Shown here one piece after another: positions 37,545 to 46,376 of a stretch of DNA of 64,000 nucleotides (its first letter is position 1; the number at the start of each line of letters is the position of its first letter). Origin of the DNA: Tangfeifania diversioriginum. GTDB lineage: Bacteria > Bacteroidota > Bacteroidia > Bacteroidales > Prolixibacteraceae. The stretch lies in contig NZ_FQZE01000020.1 in the NCBI RefSeq assembly GCF_900141875.1, forward strand, positions 30,959 to 94,958, read 5' to 3'. The position numbers and the translations under genes were made by a program. The notes beneath the pieces are model-generated. The model was not told where the DNA came from, did no database searches, and worked only from the letters and a program-made list of their open reading frames with translations.

Positions 37545-38306
37545 ATGGAATCTGCAAAAATTGCACAAAATATTGAATGCTCCAATTGTCACAAGCAATC
37601 GGATGACTGCAGTAAAACCTTCGACTGTTGTTGTAAGAACTGTTTTAGAGATGATAACACCAGTATTTTACAGGCCTTAAGCAAAGGCGAGCTGGATTAC
37701 CTGGTAGAGGGGAAACATCAAATCCACTATAAACCCGGCGAAACCATTATCAAGCAAAATACCAGCTCAACGTACGTGGTTTGTGTGCGTGAAGGCCTCG
37801 CAAAAGTTTATGTGGAAGGAGTACGCGGGAAAAGTATCATCATCAGGCTCATTAGTAACCAGGATTTTGTTACCGGTGGCGGTTTGTTCAACGGGAATAT
37901 TCAGAAATTTACCATCTCGGCGATTACACCTGTAACTGTTTGCCTGCTCGATTCATCGAAACTTGCAAATCTTTTTTCAGAGAATAACAGCTTTTCTGTG
38001 GAGCTGCTCAGGCATCATACAAAACAAAACAACAGCCTGGTAACAAAACTTGTAAACCTCACCCAAAAATACATGCCCGGAAGAGTGGCCGATACGTTGC
38101 TTTATCTGAAAAATGACATCTACAAAAACAACACTTTTTCGGTACCACTTACGCGCCAGGATTTGTCAGAAATGTCGAACATGACAAAGGAAAGCCTGGT
38201 GCGAATACTTCAGCAATTCAAAACTTCCGGCCTCATTAAAGTTTCAGGAAACACCTTCGAAATTATTGATGAAAATGGCCTCCGGTCGATTAGCCGAAAC
38301 GGCTAA
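37545..38306 (+). CDS. Crp/Fnr family regulator with Cys-rich N-terminus
   Basis: 253 aa. Before the cyclic-nucleotide-binding-like barrel (YKPGETIIKQNTSSTYVVCV) lies an extension with seven Cys at residues 12, 15, 22, 28, 29, 30 and 33. The C-terminal winged helix (TRQDLSEMSNMTKESLVRIL) is the DNA-binding part. Cys clusters in FNR bind a [4Fe-4S] centre that senses oxygen; that use here is inference. Placed between the heme block and the cytochrome operon, with FNR-like palindromes just downstream, it is the obvious candidate regulator. Confidence 0.88.
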   Translation: MESAKIAQNIECSNCHKQSDDCSKTFDCCCKNCFRDDNTSILQALSKGELDYLVEGKHQIHYKPGETIIKQNTSSTYVVCVREGLAKVYVEGVRGKSIIIRLISNQDFVTGGGLFNGNIQKFTISAITPVTVCLLDSSKLANLFSENNSFSVELLRHHTKQNNSLVTKLVNLTQKYMPGRVADTLLYLKNDIYKNNTFSVPLTRQDLSEMSNMTKESLVRILQQFKTSGLIKVSGNTFEIIDENGLRSISRNG

Positions 38307-38407
38307 TTGACATACATCAATCCCTTTATTGATTCAGATCATTTTTCACCGTTGAATATATCAACAATTCGTGTTTGATATATCACCGTGTGTTGTGTAT
38401 TTCAACA
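38307..38407 (+). promoter_or_regulatory. Cluster of FNR-like palindromes upstream of cytochrome operon
   Basis: TTGACATACATCAA (38307-38320) matches FNR consensus TTGATnnnnATCAA at nine of ten fixed positions. GTTGAATATATCAAC (38351-38365), TTGATATATCA (38374-38384) and TTGTGTATTTCAA (near 38393-38406) are related dyads with shorter or changed spacers. Four such dyads within 100 bases, between a Crp/Fnr gene and a cytochrome operon, is a strong regulatory signature. Confidence 0.55.
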
Positions 38408-38480
38408 CTCTATCAGAAGTATTTTTATGCCCAAAGAATGAAAGGAACAATAGTATCAATTTTACTAATCTGATTTTGTT

Positions 38481-39536
38481 ATGAAATACACATTTAATTT
38501 TAAACTTATTTTGAGTGTTTGTTTGTGCGCTTTTTTAGCCGCATCGTGTGTGAAAGAAGGACCTATGGGCCCTCCCGGAGAAGATGGTGCTGATGGTGCC
38601 GACGGACGTGACGGAGTAGATGGAAACGTAACATGTTTAGTTTGTCATGCATCCGATAATATTGAGTCAATAAACGCAGAGTTTGCTATGTCGGGACACT
38701 TTTCCGGCGAAAAGGCTGTTGCATATGCCGGTTCAAGGCAAGGGTGTGCGGAATGCCACTCTCACGAAGGATTTGTGCAGTATGCTGAATTTGGTGAAGT
38801 TATGGGAGACATTACCAATCCTTCAGCCTGGCAGTGTAATACATGTCATGGTATCCATGAAACATTCGAAGGAGAAGATTATGCACTTCGGTTGAATGAC
38901 CCGGTAAGTGCTGTTTACCTTGAAGATATTGATGCTTCAGCGACTATGGATTTAATTGGCAATAACAACCTCTGTGCTACTTGCCATCAAACAAGGACCC
39001 CGGAGCCAAATTTAGAGACCCCTGGTGAAGAAACTTTCAATATTGGAAGTTCGCATTATGGGCCACATCATGGGCCGCAGGCTAATATTGTTTTGGGTGT
39101 TGGTTTTGCTGAAATAGACGGTACAGCCAATTATCCTGAACAAGGAAGTTCATATCATTACAACGAAGATGCTTCTTGTATTGGTTGCCACATGGGCGAA
39201 TACGAAAATGGCGGCGGCCACACCTGGAAAGCCAACCTCGATGCATGTATCGATTGCCACGGTTCTGATATGGATGACTTCAATTATGGAAACGGACAGG
39301 CACTTGTTGAGGCTGAATTGAATAAACTAAGAGATAAATTACTTGAACTGGGTGTTGTTGCAGGAGATGAAGAGAATGGTTACCACCCGGTTACCGGGGA
39401 ATATCCAATGCTGCAGGCACAAGCTTATTTTAACTGGATTGGACTGGTTGAAGACCGCAGCCTGGGTGCACACAACCCAAAATATGTAAAAGCACTTCTG
39501 GCCAATACTATTGAAGCATTGGAAGCAAACGAATAA
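38481..39536 (+). CDS. Hexaheme c-type cytochrome lipoprotein with collagen-like linker
   Basis: 351 aa. Lipoprotein signal LAASC (Cys 23), then a Gly-X-Y stretch (GPMGPPGEDGADGADGRDG) at about residues 27-48, then six CxxCH motifs: CLVCH, CAECH, CNTCH, CATCH, CIGCH and CIDCH. Extra His (SHYGPHHGPQ) could be axial ligands. A lipid-anchored multiheme protein carried on a short rigid stalk is suited to electron exchange at the outer surface or outer membrane; side of the membrane is not known. First gene of the operon. Confidence 0.85.
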   Translation: MKYTFNFKLILSVCLCAFLAASCVKEGPMGPPGEDGADGADGRDGVDGNVTCLVCHASDNIESINAEFAMSGHFSGEKAVAYAGSRQGCAECHSHEGFVQYAEFGEVMGDITNPSAWQCNTCHGIHETFEGEDYALRLNDPVSAVYLEDIDASATMDLIGNNNLCATCHQTRTPEPNLETPGEETFNIGSSHYGPHHGPQANIVLGVGFAEIDGTANYPEQGSSYHYNEDASCIGCHMGEYENGGGHTWKANLDACIDCHGSDMDDFNYGNGQALVEAELNKLRDKLLELGVVAGDEENGYHPVTGEYPMLQAQAYFNWIGLVEDRSLGAHNPKYVKALLANTIEALEANE

Positions 39537-39552
39537 CAGGTTGAACGGGTAA

Positions 39553-39591
39553 GAAAAAAGGCTTCTGTCTTTTCAGGGGTCTTTTTTCAAA
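39553..39591 (+). terminator. Imperfect hairpin with T-run after the hexaheme gene
   Basis: AAAAAAGGCTTCTG and CAGGGGTCTTTTTT pair with several mismatches around TCTTTT and end in T. It may be a partial terminator that lowers expression of the genes after the first one. Confidence 0.45.
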
Positions 39592-39603
39592 AATTTTAAA
39601 TGT

Positions 39604-39990
39604 ATGAAGAAGTTATTGTTAATTGTTACCGTTGTATTTTTCGCACTGGTTTATGCCAGTTGCAAATACGACTTTATTGTGCCCGAAGAGGTTATCGATC
39701 CCAATGACCCGGACGTGGAACAGGTCTCGTTCTCAGAAGATATTATTCCAATTTTTACCGGTAATAATTGTACGGCCTGTCACGGTACCGGCGGGCAGAT
39801 TCCGAATCTGACTCCTGAAAACGCCTTTTCGGCTTTGAATACTTCACGCTATATTAACACCTCCACCCCGGAGGAAAGCCTGATTTATACCAGGCCACAC
39901 CCTGACGGTACGGGCTCTCACCCTACGTATTCTGAGGCTGATGCAGCGTTAATTCTTGTCTGGCTAAAACAAGGAGCTGAAAACAACTAA
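39604..39990 (+). CDS. Monoheme cytochrome c lipoprotein
   Basis: 128 aa. Lipoprotein signal ending VYASC, then one CTACH heme site (NNCTACHGTGGQIPNLT). No Met follows the heme site; RPHPDGTGSHPTYSEADAAL offers His instead, so a bis-His or other ligation is possible. The pattern resembles cytochrome domains of the 'planctomycete cytochrome C' kind found in Bacteroidota. It stands 67 nt after the hexaheme gene, past the imperfect terminator, and 13-22 nt before the DUF5777 gene. Confidence 0.8.
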   Translation: MKKLLLIVTVVFFALVYASCKYDFIVPEEVIDPNDPDVEQVSFSEDIIPIFTGNNCTACHGTGGQIPNLTPENAFSALNTSRYINTSTPEESLIYTRPHPDGTGSHPTYSEADAALILVWLKQGAENN

Positions 39991-40012
39991 TTACACTTTT
40001 AAGATGGGAATA

Positions 40013-40921
40013 ATGAAAAAATATATATTACTGTTATTAATTCTTCCAGGATTAACATTAACCGGTGCGTTTGCACAGGATGACGAAAAAGAAGACATTC
40101 CGGTACGGGCTCCCTTTGAAAGTGGTTACCTGATTGATAATCAAACAACCCAGATCCCTATTGAAGGAACCTTGGAATACGTTATACAGCACAAGTTTGG
40201 CACCATGGAGAATGGCCTTTCCGATGTTTGGGGAATTTATTCACCGGGTGCCAATGTGCGGCTCGGTTTAAACTATGTTCCGGTTAATAATTTTCAGGTT
40301 GGATTGGGATTGACCAAAAAGAATATGTACACCGACCTGAATGCCAAATGGACCATATTGGAACAAACCCGCGAGAATACAATACCACTTGCCGTTGCCC
40401 TTTACGGGTCGCTGGCAATTGACGGGCGCAATGAAAATACTTTTGGAACAGGAAAAGTATGGCACTCGGGAGAAGGAACAAAAGAGTTCGATATTGTTTT
40501 TAGCGATCGCTTTTCCTATTTCTCACAACTAATTGTTGGCCGGAAATTTACCCATTGGCTATCGTTACAGGCAGGCGCAAGTTTTACCCATTACAACATG
40601 GTGGGAAGCGTGTACGACCATGATAAAATTGGTTTGCATTTTAACGGACGCATCCGGTTCTCCATGCAATCGTCATTTATATTTAACTACGATGTGCCTT
40701 TAAAAATAAAATCAATTTCGGAACAGCGCGAATGGGTTGATCACCCAAAACCAAACCTTGCCTTTGGCGTAGAAATCTCTACAAGTACTCACGCGTTCCA
40801 AATTTATATGGGAACAGCAGACGGAATTATACCTCAAGATATTATGATGTGGAACCAAAATGACTGGACAGACAATGGTTTGGCAATTGGCTTTACCATT
40901 ACCCGGCTTTGGAACTTTTAA
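40013..40921 (+). CDS. DUF5777 family outer-membrane beta-barrel
   Basis: 302 aa from the ATG at 40013 (an in-frame ATG is 3 codons upstream). Signal peptide LLILPGLTLTGAFAQ, then PVRAPFESGYLIDNQTTQIP and LEYVIQHKFGTMENG, the DUF5777 start, followed by alternating strands ending in ITRLWNF, an aromatic C-terminus typical of outer-membrane barrels. The family recurrently neighbours cytochromes in Bacteroidota (recognition from memory). A channel or scaffold for a cytochrome is the tempting reading. Confidence 0.8.
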   Translation: MKKYILLLLILPGLTLTGAFAQDDEKEDIPVRAPFESGYLIDNQTTQIPIEGTLEYVIQHKFGTMENGLSDVWGIYSPGANVRLGLNYVPVNNFQVGLGLTKKNMYTDLNAKWTILEQTRENTIPLAVALYGSLAIDGRNENTFGTGKVWHSGEGTKEFDIVFSDRFSYFSQLIVGRKFTHWLSLQAGASFTHYNMVGSVYDHDKIGLHFNGRIRFSMQSSFIFNYDVPLKIKSISEQREWVDHPKPNLAFGVEISTSTHAFQIYMGTADGIIPQDIMMWNQNDWTDNGLAIGFTITRLWNF

Positions 40922-40945
40922 TGTTGAATTTTAAAAATTAGTATT

Positions 40946-41374
40946 ATGAAAAGAGAAATTCGTTTTTTGACATATCCTTTAATAATCCTTGCAACAGGAT
41001 TGTTTTTGGTGGCTTTTACACTCCCGCAGGACAAAGAATATGGTGGTGAGTGGGATATTCCTGAAGAATACCAAAACATGGAAAATCCTTATACAGGCGA
41101 CAAATCGCTTGACCGTGTTGGTAAAATGCTTTACACCAAGCACTGCAAATCGTGCCACGGCTCAAAAGGAGAAGGTGATGGCCCCAAAGCAGCCAGCATG
41201 AGTGTAAAAATCCGTGATTTGGCTTCAGATGAAGTACAGGAACAAAGTGATGGAGTACTGTATTATCAGTCGATAATTGGCCGCGACGACATGCCCAACT
41301 ACGAAAAAAAGATTCCGGTTGAGGAAGATCGCTGGGCTGTTATCAACTACATCAGATCACTGAAAGAAAAGTAA
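40946..41374 (+). CDS. Monoheme cytochrome c
   Basis: 142 aa with an N-terminal hydrophobic segment (LIILATGLFLVAFTLP) that may be a signal or an anchor. HCKSCHGSKGEGDGP is the class I heme motif and RDDMPNY supplies the likely Met axial ligand; WAVINYIRSL is the C-terminal helix. A soluble or membrane-tethered periplasmic electron shuttle fits. It follows the DUF5777 gene by 24 nt and ends in a strong terminator. Confidence 0.85.
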   Translation: MKREIRFLTYPLIILATGLFLVAFTLPQDKEYGGEWDIPEEYQNMENPYTGDKSLDRVGKMLYTKHCKSCHGSKGEGDGPKAASMSVKIRDLASDEVQEQSDGVLYYQSIIGRDDMPNYEKKIPVEEDRWAVINYIRSLKEK

Positions 41375-41385
41375 ATTGATAATAC

Positions 41386-41441
41386 AAGAGGGTGTCTGAG
41401 AAGGTTAATTTTAATTCGATCTTTTTAGATGCCCTCTTTTA
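41386..41441 (+). terminator. Terminator after the monoheme cytochrome
   Basis: AAGAGGGTGTCT (41386-41397) pairs with AGATGCCCTCTT (41427-41438) around a 29-nt A/T-rich loop and ends TTT. It divides the cytochrome cluster into an upstream block of four genes and a downstream block of three. Confidence 0.65.
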
Positions 41442-41456
41442 AATTAATATACCAAC

Positions 41457-42446
41457 ATGCTTTCTTCAATCCGCGCAATTCTGCTACTTTTTGTTTTTTC
41501 TTTTTTGGTCGTGCCGGTTAAAAGCCAGATGGTTGCCGAGGAGAACAAGCTGTGCATTGAATGCCATACCTCGCAAAGTTTTACCATTCATAACGACTGG
41601 ACAGGGATGGACGAAACACGGTTGATGAACCCGTTTTATATTTTAGATACCGTAAGGTTTGTTGACGGGGTTCACGGCGCTTTTCAGTGTATCGACTGCC
41701 ACTCGTACGAGTATGAAACTTATCCGCACAACGGAGAACTTAAACTCGAACCGTTAATGACATGTATCGATTGCCATGGCGGCGATGATACTTACGCATC
41801 TTATCAGTTCGACAGGGTGGAAGAGGAATTTGAAAAAAGTATTCACCGTGAACTGCTTGGCGATCAGTTTACCTGTTCAAAATGTCACGACCAGCACTAT
41901 TACACCCCAACAGCACGCACCAGCAGTAGCGTAAAAGAAATTGTTGAATACAGCAACAACATGTGTTTGTCGTGTCACGATAATATGATTAAATATCAGT
42001 TGGTATCCGACAAAGAAAAACCACAGTTGGTACAAATTCACGACTGGTTGCCTAATCAGGAACTGCATTTCAACCGGGTGCGCTGCATCGAATGTCACAC
42101 CGTTGTTCAAGATTCGCTGATGGTTTCCCACAACATTCTTCCCAAAGAAAAAGCAACCAAAAACTGTGTAGAGTGTCACTCTTCCAACTCAATGCTGCAG
42201 GCATCGTTATATAAATATCAGAATCTCAGGCTGCGGTCGGGAAATGCCGAAAATGATAGTGTGAGTTCAGGCGAGGTGTATTCGGGCTCATTTCAGTTTT
42301 TGAGTATGAATAATATTTTTTCCAACCAGTACTATGTTATCGGTGCTTCGCGTATTCCGTTGCTAAACACAATATTTGTACTGATTTTTGTTTTCACCGT
42401 TGCCGGGATTGTTACTCATGCAATTTTCAGGTTTTTAAAAAAGTAA
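41457..42446 (+). CDS. Heptaheme membrane-anchored c-type cytochrome
   Basis: 329 aa. Signal-like N-terminus, seven CxxCH sites (CIECH, CIDCH, CIDCH, CSKCH, CLSCH, CIECH, CVECH) in the middle, and a C-terminal membrane helix (NTIFVLIFVFTVAGIVTHAIF). Two further His-rich spots may give axial ligands. It ends 6 nt before the cytochrome b gene, so the two are probably an inner-membrane quinol-linked pair in which the b subunit passes electrons to this protein in the periplasm. The partner oxidoreductase, if any, is not in the window. Confidence 0.87.
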   Translation: MLSSIRAILLLFVFSFLVVPVKSQMVAEENKLCIECHTSQSFTIHNDWTGMDETRLMNPFYILDTVRFVDGVHGAFQCIDCHSYEYETYPHNGELKLEPLMTCIDCHGGDDTYASYQFDRVEEEFEKSIHRELLGDQFTCSKCHDQHYYTPTARTSSSVKEIVEYSNNMCLSCHDNMIKYQLVSDKEKPQLVQIHDWLPNQELHFNRVRCIECHTVVQDSLMVSHNILPKEKATKNCVECHSSNSMLQASLYKYQNLRLRSGNAENDSVSSGEVYSGSFQFLSMNNIFSNQYYVIGASRIPLLNTIFVLIFVFTVAGIVTHAIFRFLKK

Positions 42447-42452
42447 ATCGTT

Positions 42453-43064
42453 ATGTCAGCTGAAGGAAAGCTTTATTTATATCCACTTTGGTTAAGAATT
42501 TGGCACGGAATGAATGCACTTTGCATTATCATTTTAATAGTTACCGGCTTGAGTATGCACTATTCCACCAGCATTTTATTCAAATTTGAAAGCGCTGTTG
42601 CCGTGCACAATATTTCCGGCGTAGTTCTCACCATATTTTATGTCCTGTTTTTAGCGGGGAATCTTGTAACTGAAAATGGCAAATTCTACCAGATAAAAAC
42701 AAAAGGCTTAAAAAACAGAATGCAGCAACAGATAAAATATTATGTCTCGGGGATGTTTAAAGGAGAAACTTCACCCTATCCTGTTACCGCGACCAGAAAA
42801 TTTAACCCGCTGCAAAAATATTCCTACATTGGGGTTATGTACATTTTTGTTCCGCTGGTAATTATTACCGGGTTCGCACTTTTGTTTCCCGAAACAATTA
42901 TTGAAGACGTTTACCAGGTTAGCGGTGTTATGCTTACAGCAATTTTTCATAGCATCGTAGGTTTCTTTATAATGATATTTCTTTTTGTGCATTTGTATGT
43001 GGCATCAATCGGAAAATCTCCTGTTAGCAATTACAAAAGCATGGTTACAGGGTGGCACAGTTAA
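42453..43064 (+). CDS. Cytochrome b subunit (four-helix, quinol-linked type)
   Basis: 203 aa with four hydrophobic segments. His in WHGMNAL, AVHNISG, FHSIVG and LFVHLYV sit in helix positions suited to two b hemes, as in hydrogenase, formate dehydrogenase or thiosulfate-reductase cytochrome b subunits. The role inferred from context is menaquinol oxidation with electron transfer to the heptaheme protein. Coupling to the men genes in this window is by pathway only. Confidence 0.82.
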   Translation: MSAEGKLYLYPLWLRIWHGMNALCIIILIVTGLSMHYSTSILFKFESAVAVHNISGVVLTIFYVLFLAGNLVTENGKFYQIKTKGLKNRMQQQIKYYVSGMFKGETSPYPVTATRKFNPLQKYSYIGVMYIFVPLVIITGFALLFPETIIEDVYQVSGVMLTAIFHSIVGFFIMIFLFVHLYVASIGKSPVSNYKSMVTGWHS

Positions 43065-43293
43065 CCATTCCAAAAGGAAGTTGGCAGATTGTTTCAGTGA
43101 GCTGTTTTTTGCTGAAAATCTTTTTGACAACTATATTCAAACAACCATAACCAATATTAATCGCCAAGTGGGTGCAAAACCAAAGTAGTTTCTGATTTTC
43201 GTGTGGTTAATGTGCAGATGTTACAATATTATTTCTGCAAAACATTTATTTTCGCCTGCATGTTATTGTTGTAATTTTTATGAAAGCTTATCT

Positions 43294-46200
43294 ATGAAGA
43301 AGTTTGTTTCGTTTCTATTTTCCATGTTTTTTACCGGGATTCTGTTTGTGGTGTTTGCCATTTCAATTGGTTACGCCACTTTTATTGAAAACGATTATGG
43401 CACAACCACGGCCAAAATTTTAATTTATAATGCCCGCTGGTTCGAAATTTTGTTGCTCGTAATTAGTGTAAACCTCATTGGAAGTATAATTATAAATGGC
43501 CTGGTAAGTAAAAAGAAATGGACCAACTTTCTGTTTCACTTTGCTTTCCTGTTTATTATTTTGGGGGCTGCATTCACGCGCTATATTGGTTACGAAGGAA
43601 CAATGCATATCCGCGAAGGCGATTCGTCAAATACAATTGTATCGACTGAATCTTTTATAAATGTGTCGGCTTCTGATGAAAACCAAACCGTTAGCGACGA
43701 AACGGAAGTGTTGTTTTCGCCCTATGCATCAAACCGGTTTTCAGAAACATTACATTTAGATAACCAGGAAATTCATTTCGAAAATTTACAATATGTCCCT
43801 TCAGCTGTAGAATCCGTTGTGCCCAATCCTTCCGGCGAACCAATCGTTTCGGTTTTAACCGTAAACCCCGGAATGCAACGCAACGATTTCAACCTGAAAC
43901 AAGGTAATTCAAAACAGGTGGACGGTTATTCGCTTGGTTTTGAATCTGCTGAAAATAACGATGTCAGTTTATTTATTAATGACGGAACCTTGTTTATTTC
44001 GGCAAACGATTCGCTGCGGGTAACTGGAATGCAGGGAACCGAACCAATTGTAATTCCCCCCGGGGAATCCGCGCAGATAGAAACCCAAAAGGTGTACTCA
44101 ATGGGAGAGCTCAATTTTGCTGTAAAACAGTTTTTTATGAAAGCGGTTACCCAACTGGAGTATGATCCTTCGCAACGGGGTGGGGCAGCAAACGATGCGT
44201 TGCGGATGCTGGTAACGGTTGGCGACCAGTCCAAAGAGCTGATAGTTTTCGGGCAAAAAGGGGTTGTTAGTAACCCGGTAAATGCCAGAATAAATGGGGT
44301 TACGGTTTCAGCTTCCTACGGCTCAAAAAATATTGAACTGCCTTTTTCATTATATCTTGAAGATTTTCAGCTGGAAAGATATCCGGGTTCAAACAGCCCT
44401 TCGTCTTATGCCAGCGAAGTGGTACTGCGCGATGGCGAGGTGGAAATGCCGTACCGTATTTTCATGAACAATATTTTGAAATACGAAGGATATCGCTTTT
44501 TTCAGTCGTCGTACGATCAGGATGAGCGGGGCACAATTTTATCGGTAAATTATGATGTGCTTGGAACCTCCGTGACCTACTTCGGATATTTAATTATGAC
44601 AATTGGGATGATATTGACACTTTTCAACAGAAGCAGCCGCTTCCGGAGTTTGGTGAAGGGTTCAGGAAAAATGCGTGAAAAGCGCAGAAAACTTTTTGCG
44701 GTTTTAATTTTTGCATTTTCATTTTCAGCAGTAAGCGCCCAAACACCTAACCTGCAACCGCCCGACAAACAGCATGTGAAAGAATTTGAGGAACTTTTGC
44801 TGCAAAGCCGCAAAGGACGTGTTGAGCCTGCTGCAACCCTGGCTTCTGAAATTATGCGAAAAGTGGCCAAAAAGCAAAAGTGGGAAGGAATGTCGGCCTC
44901 TGCCGTTTTTCTCGATATGCAAGCCAGTCCCGAAAAATGGAGAAACGTTCGGTTCATTAAAGTGGCCAATCCCGAACTCCGGAATTTTCTGGGCATAAAC
45001 GGGAAATATGCGGCTTTTAACGATATTGTTACTTCGCGCGAGCGCGGTGGCTACAAGTTAAGTTCACTGGTAAATGCAGCTTACGAAAAAAGTTCGGCCA
45101 AACGCAACAAGCTCGAAAAAGAGGTGATTAATGTTGACGAGCGTGTAAATATTCTGAACAGTGTGTTTACCGGGCATTTTTTTACTGTTTTTCCCGTTCC
45201 CGGCGACGAAAACAAAAAGTGGGTATCGGTTAACGAAGCTGAAACCCTGGGCGGGGAACATCAAGTTTTTGCCGAGCAGATTGTCAGCAATTATTTCAGT
45301 GCGGTTGGTAATCGCAACTGGCCGGCGGCCAACCAGCTTTTGGCCCAATTAAAAAGCTATCAGCAACAGCAAGGTGCTGAAATTATCCCTTCAAAAACCA
45401 AAATAAAGCTCGAAGTACTTTACCATAAGCTGGATGTTTTTGGAAAACTCTCAAAAATATTCATGACATTGGGATTGGTGCTGCTTTTTATACAGCTGAT
45501 CACCATATTCAATCCAAAAGTAAAATTGAACAAATTGAGGCGGGGCGGTTTTTTGCTTATCGTCCTTTTGTTTCTGGTGCACACTGCCGGTCTGGCTGTC
45601 AGGTGGTATATTTCGGGGCATGCTCCCTGGAGTAACGGGTACGAATCGATGGTATTTGTGAGCTGGGCGACTTTGCTCGCCGGGCTTATTTTTGTAAGAC
45701 GTTCAGAAATCACATTATCGCTGACTACGCTGCTTGCCGGTTTAACTTTGCTTGTGGCCAGCTTTAGCTGGATGAGCCCGGAAATTACAAACCTGGTTCC
45801 GGTACTAAAATCGTACTGGTTAATTGTGCATGTGGCAGTAATTATGGCCAGTTACGGGTTTCTGGGAATTGCCGCTTTGCTGGGGCTGCTCAACTTAATC
45901 CTCATGGTTTTCCGCACTCCCGGAAATTTAACCCGGATTAGTTTTACAATTAAAGAATTGGTTTACATTATAAATATTTCTCTGATTCTCGGGTTGTTCA
46001 CACTTACCATTGGTTCTTTTCTTGGCGGTGTGTGGGCCAACGAGTCGTGGGGAAGATACTGGGGCTGGGATCCCAAAGAAACCTGGGCCATGGTAACTAT
46101 TTTGGTTTATGCGTTTATCGTCCACATGTATAAAATTCCTGGGTTAAAAGGAAATTATGCGATTAGTGCTGCCTCGCTGCTTGGGTTCGGATCGGTGCTG

Positions 46201-46368
46201 ATGACCTATTTTGGGGTGAATTACTACCTGTCGGGTTTACATTCGTATGCACAGGGAGAACCCGCACCGATCCCCAATGGAGTTTATATTGCCGTATTTT
46301 TGGTTTTGGTACTGGTAACAGCAGCCTATTTTTCTGAAACCAAACGAAAACAGCAAAAGTTGAAGTAG
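43294..46368 (+). CDS. ccsBA: Cytochrome c biogenesis protein, fused CcsB-CcsA
   Basis: 1024 aa from the ATG at 43294 (MKKFVSFLFSMFF); the frame is open 31 codons further upstream without a signal. The N-terminal half is ResB/CcsB-like, with membrane helices and a large periplasmic domain; the C-terminal half is CcsA-like, with the Trp-rich heme-handling motif ESWGRYWGWDPKET. System II maturation attaches heme to CxxCH sites, which the cytochromes just upstream require in quantity. It lies 229 nt after the cytochrome b gene and runs to within 8 nt of the next, convergent gene. Confidence 0.92.
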   Translation: MKKFVSFLFSMFFTGILFVVFAISIGYATFIENDYGTTTAKILIYNARWFEILLLVISVNLIGSIIINGLVSKKKWTNFLFHFAFLFIILGAAFTRYIGYEGTMHIREGDSSNTIVSTESFINVSASDENQTVSDETEVLFSPYASNRFSETLHLDNQEIHFENLQYVPSAVESVVPNPSGEPIVSVLTVNPGMQRNDFNLKQGNSKQVDGYSLGFESAENNDVSLFINDGTLFISANDSLRVTGMQGTEPIVIPPGESAQIETQKVYSMGELNFAVKQFFMKAVTQLEYDPSQRGGAANDALRMLVTVGDQSKELIVFGQKGVVSNPVNARINGVTVSASYGSKNIELPFSLYLEDFQLERYPGSNSPSSYASEVVLRDGEVEMPYRIFMNNILKYEGYRFFQSSYDQDERGTILSVNYDVLGTSVTYFGYLIMTIGMILTLFNRSSRFRSLVKGSGKMREKRRKLFAVLIFAFSFSAVSAQTPNLQPPDKQHVKEFEELLLQSRKGRVEPAATLASEIMRKVAKKQKWEGMSASAVFLDMQASPEKWRNVRFIKVANPELRNFLGINGKYAAFNDIVTSRERGGYKLSSLVNAAYEKSSAKRNKLEKEVINVDERVNILNSVFTGHFFTVFPVPGDENKKWVSVNEAETLGGEHQVFAEQIVSNYFSAVGNRNWPAANQLLAQLKSYQQQQGAEIIPSKTKIKLEVLYHKLDVFGKLSKIFMTLGLVLLFIQLITIFNPKVKLNKLRRGGFLLIVLLFLVHTAGLAVRWYISGHAPWSNGYESMVFVSWATLLAGLIFVRRSEITLSLTTLLAGLTLLVASFSWMSPEITNLVPVLKSYWLIVHVAVIMASYGFLGIAALLGLLNLILMVFRTPGNLTRISFTIKELVYIINISLILGLFTLTIGSFLGGVWANESWGRYWGWDPKETWAMVTILVYAFIVHMYKIPGLKGNYAISAASLLGFGSVLMTYFGVNYYLSGLHSYAQGEPAPIPNGVYIAVFLVLVLVTAAYFSETKRKQQKLK

Positions 46369-46376
46369 TCCTGATT

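Noticed and set aside
41457..42446. NrfH/NrfA nitrite reductase pair
   Set aside because: The heptaheme protein has its membrane helix at the C-terminus and there is no pentaheme NrfA-type catalytic protein with a CxxCK site.
43065..43293. Start of ccsBA at 43201
   Set aside because: The first 31 codons lack a signal or membrane character, whereas the ATG at 43294 opens directly into the first membrane helix.
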